Source: JAGCJX01 sp045638645 (GTDB lineage: Bacteria; Bacteroidota; Bacteroidia; Bacteroidales; UBA932). From it: a stretch of 64,000 nucleotides of DNA. Below are positions 1 to 8,701 of the stretch, one piece after another. Each line of letters starts with the position of its first letter. The stretch's first letter is position 1. Made by a program: the position numbers and the translations under genes. The DNA lies in NCBI GenBank assembly GCA_045638645.1, contig JAZUBU010000005.1:73797-137796 (forward strand), given 5' to 3'. The notes under the pieces were generated by a model. It was not told the origin of the DNA. It was given only the letters and a program-made list of their open reading frames with translations, and ran no database searches.

Positions 1-1080
1 CGGTATTTTTATGCATCCATCGGAGGAGGCGATCAAATCACCCTGACGGATCAGACGTTCTATTACGGGTGAAATTTCGTTATACAAAATGGGATCCAAG
101 ACAGAGGAACGGAAGCCTTCGACACATCGAAGACCCAACATAACTTGTTCATTGAAGGCTTCGCGATCGGTCAGAATTTCACGCACCACGCCTCGGCCTT
201 GGGCATAGGCATCCACATCGTCGGGATTCCACCAACGGCAGTTCCCATCAAACGAATGGGCCGCAGGTCCCAAACCCAGATACCGCTCCCGCAACCAATA
301 GGAACGGTTATGAACCGCATAAAAGCCCGGCTTGGCAAAATTGGAGATCTCATATTGATCGTATCCTGCCTCACTGAGGCGCTTCTGCAACAACGCATAT
401 TCCCGGGCGGACCACTCTTCATCCAACTCACGCACCTTCCCCATCCGAACCCATTGCGCCAATTTACTACCCGGTTCAATGCTCAACTGATAGGCTGAAA
501 TATGCTCAGGTGACAAGGCTATCATCTGCGACAAATCTTCGTCCCAGGCCGAAAGCACGTCTGCACCGACAGCGGACTCATAGCCAAAAATCAAATCCAG
601 ACTGATGTTCTGAAAACCTGCACGACGAAGATCCCGGTACGCTTGAACGGCCTGTTCGGCCGTATGCCGTCTTCCCATCCATCGCAGCACCTCCGGATGG
701 AACGACTGCACCCCCATGCTGATCCGGGAAACTCCCAAAGACCGCCAAAAAAGGGCCCGCTCATAAGAAACGTCGTCAGGATTCACCTCCATCGTCACTT
801 CCCGGAGCGAATCAAACGACACCCCATGAGGACGCAGAAAAACCGTATCCACACAGGAGAAGAGCCGTTGCAACTCATCGGGGGACAACAAAGACGGAGT
901 TCCCCCACCCAGGTACAGGGTTGTCGGGGGAACTCCGTTAAAAAATTGTGACTGGCGGCTCGCTTCGTTTTCCAAAGCTGCCAGATAAACCGGTTTCTTG
1001 CCCAATTGCGTAATCGAGTAAAAATCGCAATAGGTACAGAACGAGGTGCAGAAAGGAACGTGTACGTAAATACCCGCCAA
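1..1080 (-). CDS. hemW: HemW-like radical SAM coproporphyrinogen III oxidase family protein (partial, 3' end beyond window)
   Basis: The reverse strand stays open from 1080 to the window edge (360 codons). Near the N-terminus it reads AGIYVHVPFCTSFCTYCDF, the radical-SAM CxxxCxxC cluster motif, followed by an LYLGGGTPSLL segment; both are typical of HemW. HemW proteins are about 375-380 residues, so only about 20 C-terminal residues should be missing. I chose TTG at 1080 because homologues begin at this MAGIY-type segment; no ATG lies suitably upstream, and the preceding gene ends at 1094, so the two genes are almost adjacent. Family knowledge: HemW is a heme chaperone that binds a 4Fe-4S cluster and heme, and is often misannotated as the oxygen-independent coproporphyrinogen oxidase HemN. 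Confidence 0.85.
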   Translation of the reverse strand, partial: MAGIYVHVPFCTSFCTYCDFYSITQLGKKPVYLAALENEASRQSQFFNGVPPTTLYLGGGTPSLLSPDELQRLFSCVDTVFLRPHGVSFDSLREVTMEVNPDDVSYERALFWRSLGVSRISMGVQSFHPEVLRWMGRRHTAEQAVQAYRDLRRAGFQNISLDLIFGYESAVGADVLSAWDEDLSQMIALSPEHISAYQLSIEPGSKLAQWVRMGKVRELDEEWSAREYALLQKRLSEAGYDQYEISNFAKPGFYAVHNRSYWLRERYLGLGPAAHSFDGNCRWWNPDDVDAYAQGRGVVREILTDREAFNEQVMLGLRCVEGFRSSVLDPILYNEISPVIERLIRQGDLIASSDGCIKIP

Positions 1081-1093
1081 AACGTTACCGGTA

Positions 1094-1978
1094 TTAACGG
1101 AGCAACAAATCAGCCGATCCCAGTTTGCCTTCCTTGGTAAAGACATCCACGGTATAGACACCCTTGACGTAGCCGGTCACGGATTGGAAGTAGATGCACA
1201 CTTCTACCTCAGAACCTTGGTAATCCACTTCGCGGGATGCCGAATAAATCATCTGCTCTCCATTCATTTCAAAGATTTGTTGCTGATCGCCGGTCATCAG
1301 GATGCCATCCGGTCCCTTTACCCGAATGTAAATATCACGCAAACCACGGGTAGCGATGGAGTTTTCCACCAAGTGGAGGCAAGTACGGAATTTCGCAACC
1401 CGACTGCTTCGGTCCGTTTCCTTGTTGGATCCGTTGATGGCCACCATCCGGACACCACGGCCTTTTACCACAGAACCTTTCTCAATTTGTTTTGCATATT
1501 CATCCGTGGTTTTGCTCAGTTTTTCGTAATCCTGTTTTGCCTTTTGAGCCTCTTTGCGGGCCGCTGCCGCATCCTTACGCAAGGCCGTGTTCAAGGTATT
1601 CAGCGAGTCAATCTGCACAATGTAATGCTTCATGATGGAGCGCAAAGTACCCAATTCCTGTTCGTACTGACGGATCTTGGCCCGGTTGGTCGCTTCGGTC
1701 TTCTTGACACGATCAATCAACTCTTCTACCTTGATGCGTTCCCGTTCCAATTGTACGTTCAAGCTGTCGTTGTCTGAAGACAACAAGGCATAATCCGACT
1801 GCAGATCCAACATCTGTTGGGTCAATTGGTCTTTTTCAATCGTCAGATCATCAATCAAGGCACTGCGGTCAATCCAGATCCAAAGCAACAGGGCTGCCAA
1901 CAAAACAGCAACCACAGACAGAACGATGACAGTAATCTTAAAGGGATTTTTGGGGTTATTTGCAACAGTAGATTCCAT
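1094..1978 (-). CDS. Single-pass membrane protein with long coiled coil, function unknown
   Basis: 294 residues. The N-terminus is cytoplasmic-like and short, followed by one hydrophobic segment at about residues 14-36. A heptad-rich, Gln/Glu/Lys-rich coiled coil runs from about 45 to 167. The last 120 residues look globular and beta-rich, with a VKGPDGILMTGDQQ segment and several aromatic strands. I do not recognise a named family; the layout (anchor, rod, small C-terminal domain) suggests a periplasmic or envelope scaffold. It lies immediately upstream of hemW on the same strand with a 13-nt gap, so the two may be co-transcribed. A TATATTTG -7-like box lies at 2010-2017 on the minus strand, without a well-spaced -33 box. 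Confidence 0.75.
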   Translation of the reverse strand: MESTVANNPKNPFKITVIVLSVVAVLLAALLLWIWIDRSALIDDLTIEKDQLTQQMLDLQSDYALLSSDNDSLNVQLERERIKVEELIDRVKKTEATNRAKIRQYEQELGTLRSIMKHYIVQIDSLNTLNTALRKDAAAARKEAQKAKQDYEKLSKTTDEYAKQIEKGSVVKGRGVRMVAINGSNKETDRSSRVAKFRTCLHLVENSIATRGLRDIYIRVKGPDGILMTGDQQQIFEMNGEQMIYSASREVDYQGSEVEVCIYFQSVTGYVKGVYTVDVFTKEGKLGSADLLLR

Positions 1979-2078
1979 AATGTGTGTGATTCAATTTTAC
2001 AATAAGCGACAAATATAGCGACTTTCACTGCAAAAACCATACTCAGTACCATTCTTGGGATATTTGGTTCATTATTTC

Positions 2079-2108
2079 TTTGCTTTTGACGCATTTTTTA
2101 TACCTTTG
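2079..2108 (+). promoter_or_regulatory. Bacteroidota-type promoter for the lipoprotein gene at 2151
   Basis: TTTG at 2079-2082, an 18-nt spacer, then TACCTTTG at 2101-2108, matching the Bacteroides -33/-7 consensus. The site lies downstream of an in-frame ATG at 2055, which argues that the real start is one of the later ATGs at 2136 or 2151. Confidence 0.7.
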
Positions 2109-2150
2109 CTTATTTGTAATAGCCTATTAATCAACATGAAACGAAATATT

Positions 2151-3563
2151 ATGAAAAAGTTACTTTTCTTTACTATTGCAAGTCTGTCTCTCTGGGCTCT
2201 GGGCGCATGCTCTTCCGAAGACAACCAAAAGGAACCCGAGATTCCGACTTGTACCTTTGAAGTGGAATTAAACCAGGACCAAAACGACCTGAACGTACAC
2301 ATCACCCCGTCTGAAGCAGAACAAACCTATGTTTTCGGTTTGATGAACCACGAGGAATTCCTGGCGCTTGGCGAAAACCCGACCGAAGGTTTTACCCAAT
2401 GGATGAACGCCCGACTGGCCGAAGAAAGTGTTCCCGAACTTTTTACGGGTCAATTTTCCCAAGCCTACAACGACCTGTTGTGGAACAAAGACTACCACTT
2501 TTACGTAGCACAAGTTGTCAACAACGCCATCCACGGAACCCCGACCTTGATGGACCACAAAATCTACCGTGCCAGCTTGACCTTCTCTCCGGAAGGCATG
2601 TGGATTGCACCCGCCTACCTCTCGGACAACGGTGAGTACATCGTCGGCAACTACGAAGGTTCCTTCATCTACCACCTGCCCACCGACGAAATCACCTTCG
2701 TGGAAGGCGCCTCCCTGTACGACATCACCAATGATGGTGTGGCATACGGACAAGACGAAACCATGTACCCGATGCGCTACGAAAATGGCGAACGCATCTA
2801 CATGGACATGACATTCCCGAACTCAACCGAAGGCAGCATCTTCGCCGTCTCACCGGACGGATCCCTGGCCGCCGGTTACCAATTTGTTGACAGTTGGAAC
2901 ATCCAGCCTTTGTATTACCGCAACAACGAAGTCGTTGAACTCGAAGTTGGAAATGACATCAACGGACTCCCGGCAGAAATGGCTTGCGTGAAAGGCATTG
3001 GATCCAACGGCAACATGACCGGCTACATCCTGGACGAAAACTACATTGAAATGGGAGCCATGTGGAACAAAGACGGGGCCTACAACCTGTACATCGAGCC
3101 TTACATGGTTTACAACGAAAGTCTCCACCAATGGAAGACCCTCTACGGTACCATGTTCAACTTCATCTCTCCGAACGGTCGCTACATCGCTTCCTCTGTG
3201 ATCGAATACAGCAATACCGGTTTGACCAACACCGTCTACGCCTACGTTTACGACACCCAGGAAGAGGAAATGTACGTCATCCGTGACGAAGCAGCCAAAG
3301 ACATGCTCCGCGTTGACTGCGTATCCAACGACGGCGTTGTCTTCCTCTCCGATGTGGATATCGCCTATTCTTCCGTACCCTACTGCTACGACGTGCATGC
3401 GCAAAAATTCTATAAGGTAGAAGACTACCTGAAAGAAAAATACGACTACCAACCGGACAGACCAGTGGTCGGTACAATTCTTGCTGTATCGGAAGATGGT
3501 AAGACCCTCCTGGCGGGATCCATGGAAAACAATTTTACCACTATTGTATACTTTGCCAGATAG
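2151..3563 (+). CDS. Uncharacterised secreted lipoprotein (470 aa)
   Basis: The ATG at 2151 gives a clear lipoprotein signal peptide: MKKLLFFTIASLSLWALGAC, with a lipobox ending at Cys20, then acidic/serine residues typical of surface-directed lipoproteins in this phylum. An ATG at 2136 would add five residues and cannot be excluded. The mature part has repeated short segments such as SPDGSLAAGYQ, SPNGRYIASS and SEDGKTLLAGS, spaced like beta-propeller blades; a propeller-like fold is inference. No catalytic motif is visible. It has its own promoter at 2079-2108 and is followed after 9 nt by a small membrane protein gene, so a short operon is likely. I do not recognise a named family. Confidence 0.8.
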   Translation: MKKLLFFTIASLSLWALGACSSEDNQKEPEIPTCTFEVELNQDQNDLNVHITPSEAEQTYVFGLMNHEEFLALGENPTEGFTQWMNARLAEESVPELFTGQFSQAYNDLLWNKDYHFYVAQVVNNAIHGTPTLMDHKIYRASLTFSPEGMWIAPAYLSDNGEYIVGNYEGSFIYHLPTDEITFVEGASLYDITNDGVAYGQDETMYPMRYENGERIYMDMTFPNSTEGSIFAVSPDGSLAAGYQFVDSWNIQPLYYRNNEVVELEVGNDINGLPAEMACVKGIGSNGNMTGYILDENYIEMGAMWNKDGAYNLYIEPYMVYNESLHQWKTLYGTMFNFISPNGRYIASSVIEYSNTGLTNTVYAYVYDTQEEEMYVIRDEAAKDMLRVDCVSNDGVVFLSDVDIAYSSVPYCYDVHAQKFYKVEDYLKEKYDYQPDRPVVGTILAVSEDGKTLLAGSMENNFTTIVYFAR

Positions 3564-3572
3564 AACAAACCT

Positions 3573-4055
3573 ATGAAAAAATATCTGATTCGCTCCATCA
3601 AGTACCTTTTGTGGTTCTGTGTCATCTTCTTCCTGGTGATCGTCATCCTGGTTATGACCACCGAAGGACAAAGTCTTGAAACGGTATTTGATCCCGAAGC
3701 CGGCATGTTCCGCGCGGGTTCCTTCCCCAAAATCATGATCTTCTTCCTTGCGGTAGCCGCGATTTACCCGAGCCTGGCTTTCCAAAAGAAGGAATTGTAT
3801 TTGCACGGTTCGTTCGCGGAAAACGAAGACCTGATCCGCAAACAGCTGGAGGTATCCGGCTACGAAATGGTTTCAGAAAACCACGAAGAGATGGTGTACC
3901 GCCTGAAGAGCCGCTTTGTCCGCTTCATGCGCATGTACGAAGACCACATCACCATCACCAAGGTGGCTCCCGTGCAAATCACAGGCATGCGCAAAGACGC
4001 CCTCCGTCTGGCAAGTACCATTGAATTCCAATCCCGCAAACGGGCAGAAGAATAA
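3573..4055 (+). CDS. Small two-TM membrane protein, function unknown
   Basis: 160 residues. Two hydrophobic segments are visible, at about residues 10-30 and 50-66, followed by a soluble tail of about 95 residues rich in charged residues (KSRFVRFMRMYEDHITITK). The arrangement and the C-terminal sequence resemble small membrane proteins with a cytoplasmic PH-like or YcxB-like tail, but I cannot assign it to one. It starts 9 nt after the lipoprotein gene and is followed 25 nt later by a DUF2007 gene, which suggests one transcript. Function unknown. Confidence 0.7.
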   Translation: MKKYLIRSIKYLLWFCVIFFLVIVILVMTTEGQSLETVFDPEAGMFRAGSFPKIMIFFLAVAAIYPSLAFQKKELYLHGSFAENEDLIRKQLEVSGYEMVSENHEEMVYRLKSRFVRFMRMYEDHITITKVAPVQITGMRKDALRLASTIEFQSRKRAEE

Positions 4056-4080
4056 ATTTATAGCACAAATTTACAACACT

Positions 4081-4290
4081 ATGAAAACAGTAGGAAAATA
4101 CAACACAGCCTTTGCTGCTGAATTGGCAAAAGGGCTCTTGGAAAGCGAAGGCATTGCCTCGTGCATCGTCAACGAATACACGACATACGTTGGCCTGACG
4201 CATGCTACGGAGCCGGTCGAACTTCGCGTCGCCGACGAAGACTACGAAACTGCCGTCAAGGTTTTGGAGGCCTCTTCCAAGGCATTGTAG
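4081..4290 (+). CDS. DUF2007-family small protein
   Basis: 69 residues from ATG 4081. The sequence has the DUF2007 pattern: an N-terminal beta strand, a helix with AAELAKGLLESEGIAS, then VELRVADEDYETAVKVLE near the C-terminus. The family (often called putative prokaryotic signal-transducing proteins) has a ferredoxin-like fold; its molecular role is not established. The reading frame is open further upstream, but that part overlaps the previous gene and shows no family resemblance. The 3' end overlaps the convergent DUF3109 gene by 49 nt. Confidence 0.75.
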   Translation: MKTVGKYNTAFAAELAKGLLESEGIASCIVNEYTTYVGLTHATEPVELRVADEDYETAVKVLEASSKAL

Positions 4291-4835
4291 AAATCCTCTC
4301 CCAGAAATTGAATCAGGGGTTCCCGTAAGAATTTATACACGGGGATCCCTTCTTCTTTGCCCTTTTTGAAGGCATCCCGACAAATGTCCCAACGGTGCAG
4401 ATTCAAGGCAATCATGCCGCTGGAAAGACGGGTTACCCGAATGGGATACAACCAGCAGGAGATCGGCTTGCGGAAACGGGATCCTCCGTTAAAGTACGAA
4501 CGTTCAATGGCACAGAAACAATTCTCATGCTCATCAAAACAAGTGTACACACACTCTTCCCGGCCACAAATCAAGGGCGTGACCAAGTCTCCATCCTGAT
4601 CAATGCTGAAGAAGCCGTTCTCCGCCACCACTTTCTTCTCCTGATCGCTCATCAGGGGTGCATAATGCTCATATTCCGACTCCAGGGCCTCACATTCCGA
4701 CTCTTCCAGGGGAGCTCCACTGTCGCCAATGATACAACAAACCCCTTTGCAACGTTCGTAGTCGCAACAAAAACACTCGGTCAGGATCTCAGAAGAGACC
4801 AATACGTCATCTATTTGAATAATTGCTGTCTCCAT
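4242..4835 (-). CDS. DUF3109-family cysteine-cluster protein
   Basis: 197 residues from ATG 4835. The N-terminus METAIIQIDDVLVSSEIL is followed by a cysteine cluster (ECFCCDYERCKGVCC), and more cysteines follow in ICGREECVYTCF and ENCFCAIE. This is the DUF3109 signature, related to the YkgJ-type zinc/iron-sulfur cysteine clusters. The function is unknown in the family; metal or Fe-S binding is inference from the cysteines. The start lies 29 nt inside the 3' end of the upstream M16 gene (translational coupling possible), and the 3' end overlaps the convergent DUF2007 gene by 49 nt. Confidence 0.8.
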   Translation of the reverse strand: METAIIQIDDVLVSSEILTECFCCDYERCKGVCCIIGDSGAPLEESECEALESEYEHYAPLMSDQEKKVVAENGFFSIDQDGDLVTPLICGREECVYTCFDEHENCFCAIERSYFNGGSRFRKPISCWLYPIRVTRLSSGMIALNLHRWDICRDAFKKGKEEGIPVYKFLREPLIQFLGEDFYNALEEASKTLTAVS

Positions 4836-7635
4836 ACAATACCAATTCCAAACGACCTCCCTCATTCAAGTAGGTGGCCAAAGCCTCGTTTACCTGCTCC
4901 AGGGAGATCTGGTTCAACTGTGACAAATAATGGGTATAAAAATCCTTTCCATACACAGAACGATTCACCAACAAGTCCATCCAGAACTCACAGGTCGTCT
5001 CCTGACGGAAAGCAAAATTCGCACGCAAATTCTTCTTCAACGAAGCCAGGCGGTCTGCACAGACACCTTCTTTTGCCAAATCGGACAAAATGGTACGCAA
5101 GGTGTCGTACAATTTCGGCTGATAGGCTTCGGTTTCAAAGGCAACGTCCATCAACATGACTTCTTCGGGATACTTCCGAAAATCGGTAGCAACTCGCGCC
5201 GGAATACCGAGTTGGAAAAGCTCCTGCTGCAACGTTGCAGCCACAATCCGACTGACAAGTTGGCCTGCCACCAATTCTTCCGAGCCGTTGGCACACGCAC
5301 CCACCAGCGTCATCCGATAATACGCTGTCGACGGATCCATCTGCACCGGAATTTCAACTCGACGCACATACTGGTTCAGGTTATAAGGCAGAATCTGCCA
5401 GTTGTCCCGACGATTCGGGTTGGAGGAGAGCGTACCCAGGTAACGGCACAATTGATTCCGGAAATCGGCATCCTGGGGATCAAAATCCCCAACAAAAACG
5501 AAGGTATAGGAGGCTGCATTGGCGTACATGCGACGCAAGAATTCCACGGCACCTTCGTAATTCATCGCCACCAGCTCCTGAGGATCGGACAAAGCCGAAT
5601 AGGAGTTGGGATTGTAAAGACGGGTGAGCACACTGTCTTTTACCCGAGTAGCGGGATCCGACGCCAACAACTGGTGTTGGGCCTGCTTCAACTGGGCAAA
5701 ATAATCAAAGGAAGCACGATCCGCCTCGATGGAAGAAAACTGCAGATGGACCTGATGCAGGAAATCTTCCATCCGGGCTACCGGAGCCTGACCGGACAGA
5801 GTGGTCAACGCATAGGAAATCTCTTTCTTCAACTCCATATCGGCTGCCCGGTTGTAGGCTGCAATCTCATGGGCCGACACACCTCCCAAAGCACTCAGGT
5901 TAGCAATCTCCGTCATGTAATCGCGTTGCAACGGGGTCGCTTGCTGCAACAGGGACAAGCCACCCTTTGAGATGGCACGGAACTGGAATCGACCGGGTTC
6001 TGCCGGAGTCGCTTTCAACAAAACATTTACACCGTTCGAAAGGGTCAGTCGGGTCGCACCGGACATCGGCTCTGTCGTTTCCATCGAAATCGTCGGCAGA
6101 ACTTCACAGGCCGGCAATTCGGGAAGTGCGGCCAGGGTCACCGGCACATGTATCTGGTATTTTGCATTGTATTCCGAAACCAGTTCCAAGGCCCGATCCA
6201 CCCAGGCTTGACTGGGATAAGCCGACTCTGATACCGGGCCGGTGAACGTAACCGTCAGATCTTCGGGAGAACGCAACAACGCGGAAACATACGTATTGTA
6301 CGCATCCAAAGACAACAAGGAGTCCGCCTTGTGCATCAGCGCATGCTGCATTTCCACGCTGGCCAACGAAGTTCCACCCAAGAAATGGCCAATGCAACGG
6401 TCCGCCAAGACACGGTTGGCCAATTTATCTTTTTGCTGGTAGGCCGCGTCAAGGGCACCAAAATAACGGCCCTTTGCCCGACCAAACTCTTCTTGGGTAA
6501 ATCCGCTGCGACGAACCTCTTCCAACAGACGGGCCGTCCACAGGACAGCATGGTCCAAACTGTCGGGCTGCGTTGCAAAACCCAACTTCAAGGAAGACTG
6601 GTTTTGTATGCCCAGGAAACGACCTTCCTGAACCTGGTACCCCCAAATCGGAATTCCGGACTGCTGCCGACTCATCTCCATGCGCTCCTGCAACAGAAAA
6701 CGCGTCATGCCTTGCAAATAGTCCTGCAGAAAATAAACCGAGGTAGATCGGAATTCATCAGGCATGGGTTGGGTACGAAAATGGAAGGTCATACGCGCCT
6801 CGGATGCTTGGGCGTCGGTCGCATTCAAAACCTGCAGACAACCGGGAAGCTGAACCCGCTCATAGGACCGTTCCTCCACGGCAGGAGCCTTCGGCATGGT
6901 TTGGAAGAGCGTTTTGATTTTCATTTCCACCTGATCCGGATCAAAGTCTCCCACAATCACCACCGCCTGCAAATCCGGTCGCGACCACTGGTAGTAATAT
7001 TGACGCAATTCCTTGGATGTAAAACCATCGACCTGGCACAAAAGATCACTGCAAAACGAATTTTCGTAGCCGGTTCCTTCCAGCAGATGGGAGCGCAATT
7101 CCCGGTTCATCCGGTTTTGTGCCGTATTGCGGGAAGCATGGGCGTTGTGGAAATATTTCTTGGCCACCTGCACATCGTCTTCATCCAGGTTGACCGAGCA
7201 CGACCAATTGTACAACACCAGCAGCGTTGAGTCCATCACGGCCGCACTCCTGCCTACCGGCACGTTGGAAAGACGGTACACCGTTTCTTCCAGTGTGGTT
7301 CCGATTTCAAAATCCCGCTGCAAATCCAACCCCAGATCATAAAAATAATCCAACAGGGTCGCTCCCGGAAAATTCCGGGTGCCACGCATGCTCATCTGAG
7401 CCAGGAGTTCCGTCATCCCCGCTTGTCCGGCCTTTTCCAGTACCGTTCCAGACTTCTCTACCAGATAGAAATCTGCCCGACCCGGCAATGCCTGGTTCTT
7501 CACCAGATAATAACTCAATCCGTTCGCCAGCGACCCTTTCTTGATACGGGGATCTTCCGGCAATTTTTCCAGAGGTTGGGCAAAAAGACAGCTTGCCATC
7601 AAGCTGCAGACAATCAGGAACAGGAGTTTTTTCAT
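4807..7635 (-). CDS. Secreted M16 (pitrilysin)-family protein lacking the HxxEH zinc motif
   Basis: 942 residues from ATG 7635. The signal peptide is MKKLLFLIVCSLMASCLFAQ. It has two halves of M16 peptidase structure: an N-terminal domain with KKGSLANGLSYYLVKN, the WSRPDLQAVVIVGDFDPDQV segment typical of pitrilysins near 220-250, and a second half beginning around residue 540 (TRLTLSNGVNVLLKATP). Where active members read HFVEH, this protein reads ELLAQ (residues 76-80), so the two zinc histidines and the catalytic glutamate are all absent. The C-terminal RExxGGTYG-type segment is also not recognisable. It is therefore probably a non-catalytic partner or binding protein in the periplasm. In other phyla inactive M16 subunits pair with active ones; no active partner is next to it here. 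Confidence 0.85.
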   Translation of the reverse strand: MKKLLFLIVCSLMASCLFAQPLEKLPEDPRIKKGSLANGLSYYLVKNQALPGRADFYLVEKSGTVLEKAGQAGMTELLAQMSMRGTRNFPGATLLDYFYDLGLDLQRDFEIGTTLEETVYRLSNVPVGRSAAVMDSTLLVLYNWSCSVNLDEDDVQVAKKYFHNAHASRNTAQNRMNRELRSHLLEGTGYENSFCSDLLCQVDGFTSKELRQYYYQWSRPDLQAVVIVGDFDPDQVEMKIKTLFQTMPKAPAVEERSYERVQLPGCLQVLNATDAQASEARMTFHFRTQPMPDEFRSTSVYFLQDYLQGMTRFLLQERMEMSRQQSGIPIWGYQVQEGRFLGIQNQSSLKLGFATQPDSLDHAVLWTARLLEEVRRSGFTQEEFGRAKGRYFGALDAAYQQKDKLANRVLADRCIGHFLGGTSLASVEMQHALMHKADSLLSLDAYNTYVSALLRSPEDLTVTFTGPVSESAYPSQAWVDRALELVSEYNAKYQIHVPVTLAALPELPACEVLPTISMETTEPMSGATRLTLSNGVNVLLKATPAEPGRFQFRAISKGGLSLLQQATPLQRDYMTEIANLSALGGVSAHEIAAYNRAADMELKKEISYALTTLSGQAPVARMEDFLHQVHLQFSSIEADRASFDYFAQLKQAQHQLLASDPATRVKDSVLTRLYNPNSYSALSDPQELVAMNYEGAVEFLRRMYANAASYTFVFVGDFDPQDADFRNQLCRYLGTLSSNPNRRDNWQILPYNLNQYVRRVEIPVQMDPSTAYYRMTLVGACANGSEELVAGQLVSRIVAATLQQELFQLGIPARVATDFRKYPEEVMLMDVAFETEAYQPKLYDTLRTILSDLAKEGVCADRLASLKKNLRANFAFRQETTCEFWMDLLVNRSVYGKDFYTHYLSQLNQISLEQVNEALATYLNEGGRLELVLYGDSNYSNR

Positions 7636-7696
7636 GACGCTAAGGTTAATGGAAAGCAAAAATAAAGAAAAAAAGGAGTTGCTTAATAATTTTATT

Positions 7697-7704
7697 TACA
7701 TTTG
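7697..7704 (+). promoter_or_regulatory. -7 promoter element upstream of the TPR protein gene
   Basis: TACATTTG matches the Bacteroides -7 consensus. A TTG lies 15 nt upstream (7679-7681), a shorter spacing than usual. It would give an AT-rich leader of about 50 nt before the ATG at 7760. Confidence 0.5.
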
Positions 7705-7759
7705 TGGTTTGAAAAACTGAATTTTATAAAAACATTAATTAATACTACTTTATAGCGCA

Positions 7760-8701
7760 ATGAAAAAATTCGTTTTATCTGGTTTCATCGCTTTATTTGC
7801 GATCTCTGCCTCTTTCGCTCAAACCGTAGAAACAGCTACCGAGTTGTACAACGCTGGTGCAACCGAACTGAATGCCGGCAACATGGCGGCTGCTCTCTCC
7901 AACTTTGAAAAAGCTTTGGCTGAAGCAGAAATCATCGGAATGGATGCAGATGAAGTTGCGACCAACTGCAAGAATGTAATCCCGACCCTCTACCTCCACT
8001 TGGGTAAAGAATACGGTGTTGCCAAAGAATTGGACAAAGCGGTTGAAACATTGAAAACTGCGATTGAAAAGGCTACTGCTTTCGGCGACGAAGGCACGGC
8101 TGCTGAAGCGACCTCCCTCATCCCCCAATTGTATGTTCAGGACGGTAACGAAAAATTGAATGCAAAAGACTTTGCCGGAGCCGTTGCTTCTTATGAAAAA
8201 GCCATCGAAATCGATGCCAACAACGCGATGGCCTGGTTGCGTCTGGGTATGGCTTCATCCCGTACTGCCGACGACGAAAAAACCGTAAACGCATTCCAAA
8301 AAGCAGCCGAATTGGGACAAAAGGCAAATGCTGACAAACAACTGGCTAGTTTCTACTTGGCAAAAGCCAACAAAGCTCGTCAAGCAAAGAACTACCAATC
8401 TGCCATGGAATTTGCCAGCCAAGCCAATGCCGTCCAAGAAAACGCAACAGCTTACAAGATTTACGCAATCTCTGCTGTCAGCGCCAAAAAATATGCAGAA
8501 GCCGTGGACGGTCTGGAAAAATACCTGGCTATGTCTCCGAATGCGAACGATGCCAACCAAATGAAATACTACGCTGCAACTTCGTACGAAGCCCTCGGTC
8601 AAAAAGACAAAGCTTGCGGTTATTACAAAGCGATCCTGACCGACCCTCAATTTGCTGAATACGCAAAACACAAAGTCGAAGTTGACCTTAAATGCAAGTA
8701 A
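7760..8701 (+). CDS. Secreted TPR-repeat protein
   Basis: 313 residues with signal peptide MKKFVLSGFIALFAISASFA. The mature protein is alanine-rich, with helix pairs of TPR type, for example LYNAGATELNAGNMAAALSN, FAGAVASYEKAIEIDANNAM and YAEAVDGLEKYLAMSPNAND. At least four or five repeats are visible, covering most of the length. TPR arrays bind peptides or partner proteins; the partner is not known. It is probably periplasmic or envelope-associated. The stop overlaps the start of the next gene (U32 protein) by 10 nt, so the two are probably co-translated, although one is exported and the other cytoplasmic. Confidence 0.85.
   Translation: MKKFVLSGFIALFAISASFAQTVETATELYNAGATELNAGNMAAALSNFEKALAEAEIIGMDADEVATNCKNVIPTLYLHLGKEYGVAKELDKAVETLKTAIEKATAFGDEGTAAEATSLIPQLYVQDGNEKLNAKDFAGAVASYEKAIEIDANNAMAWLRLGMASSRTADDEKTVNAFQKAAELGQKANADKQLASFYLAKANKARQAKNYQSAMEFASQANAVQENATAYKIYAISAVSAKKYAEAVDGLEKYLAMSPNANDANQMKYYAATSYEALGQKDKACGYYKAILTDPQFAEYAKHKVEVDLKCK

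Noticed and set aside
2055..2150. Longer N-terminus for the lipoprotein gene from ATG 2055
   Set aside because: It lies upstream of the promoter and would destroy the lipoprotein signal; ATG 2151 (or 2136) is used instead.
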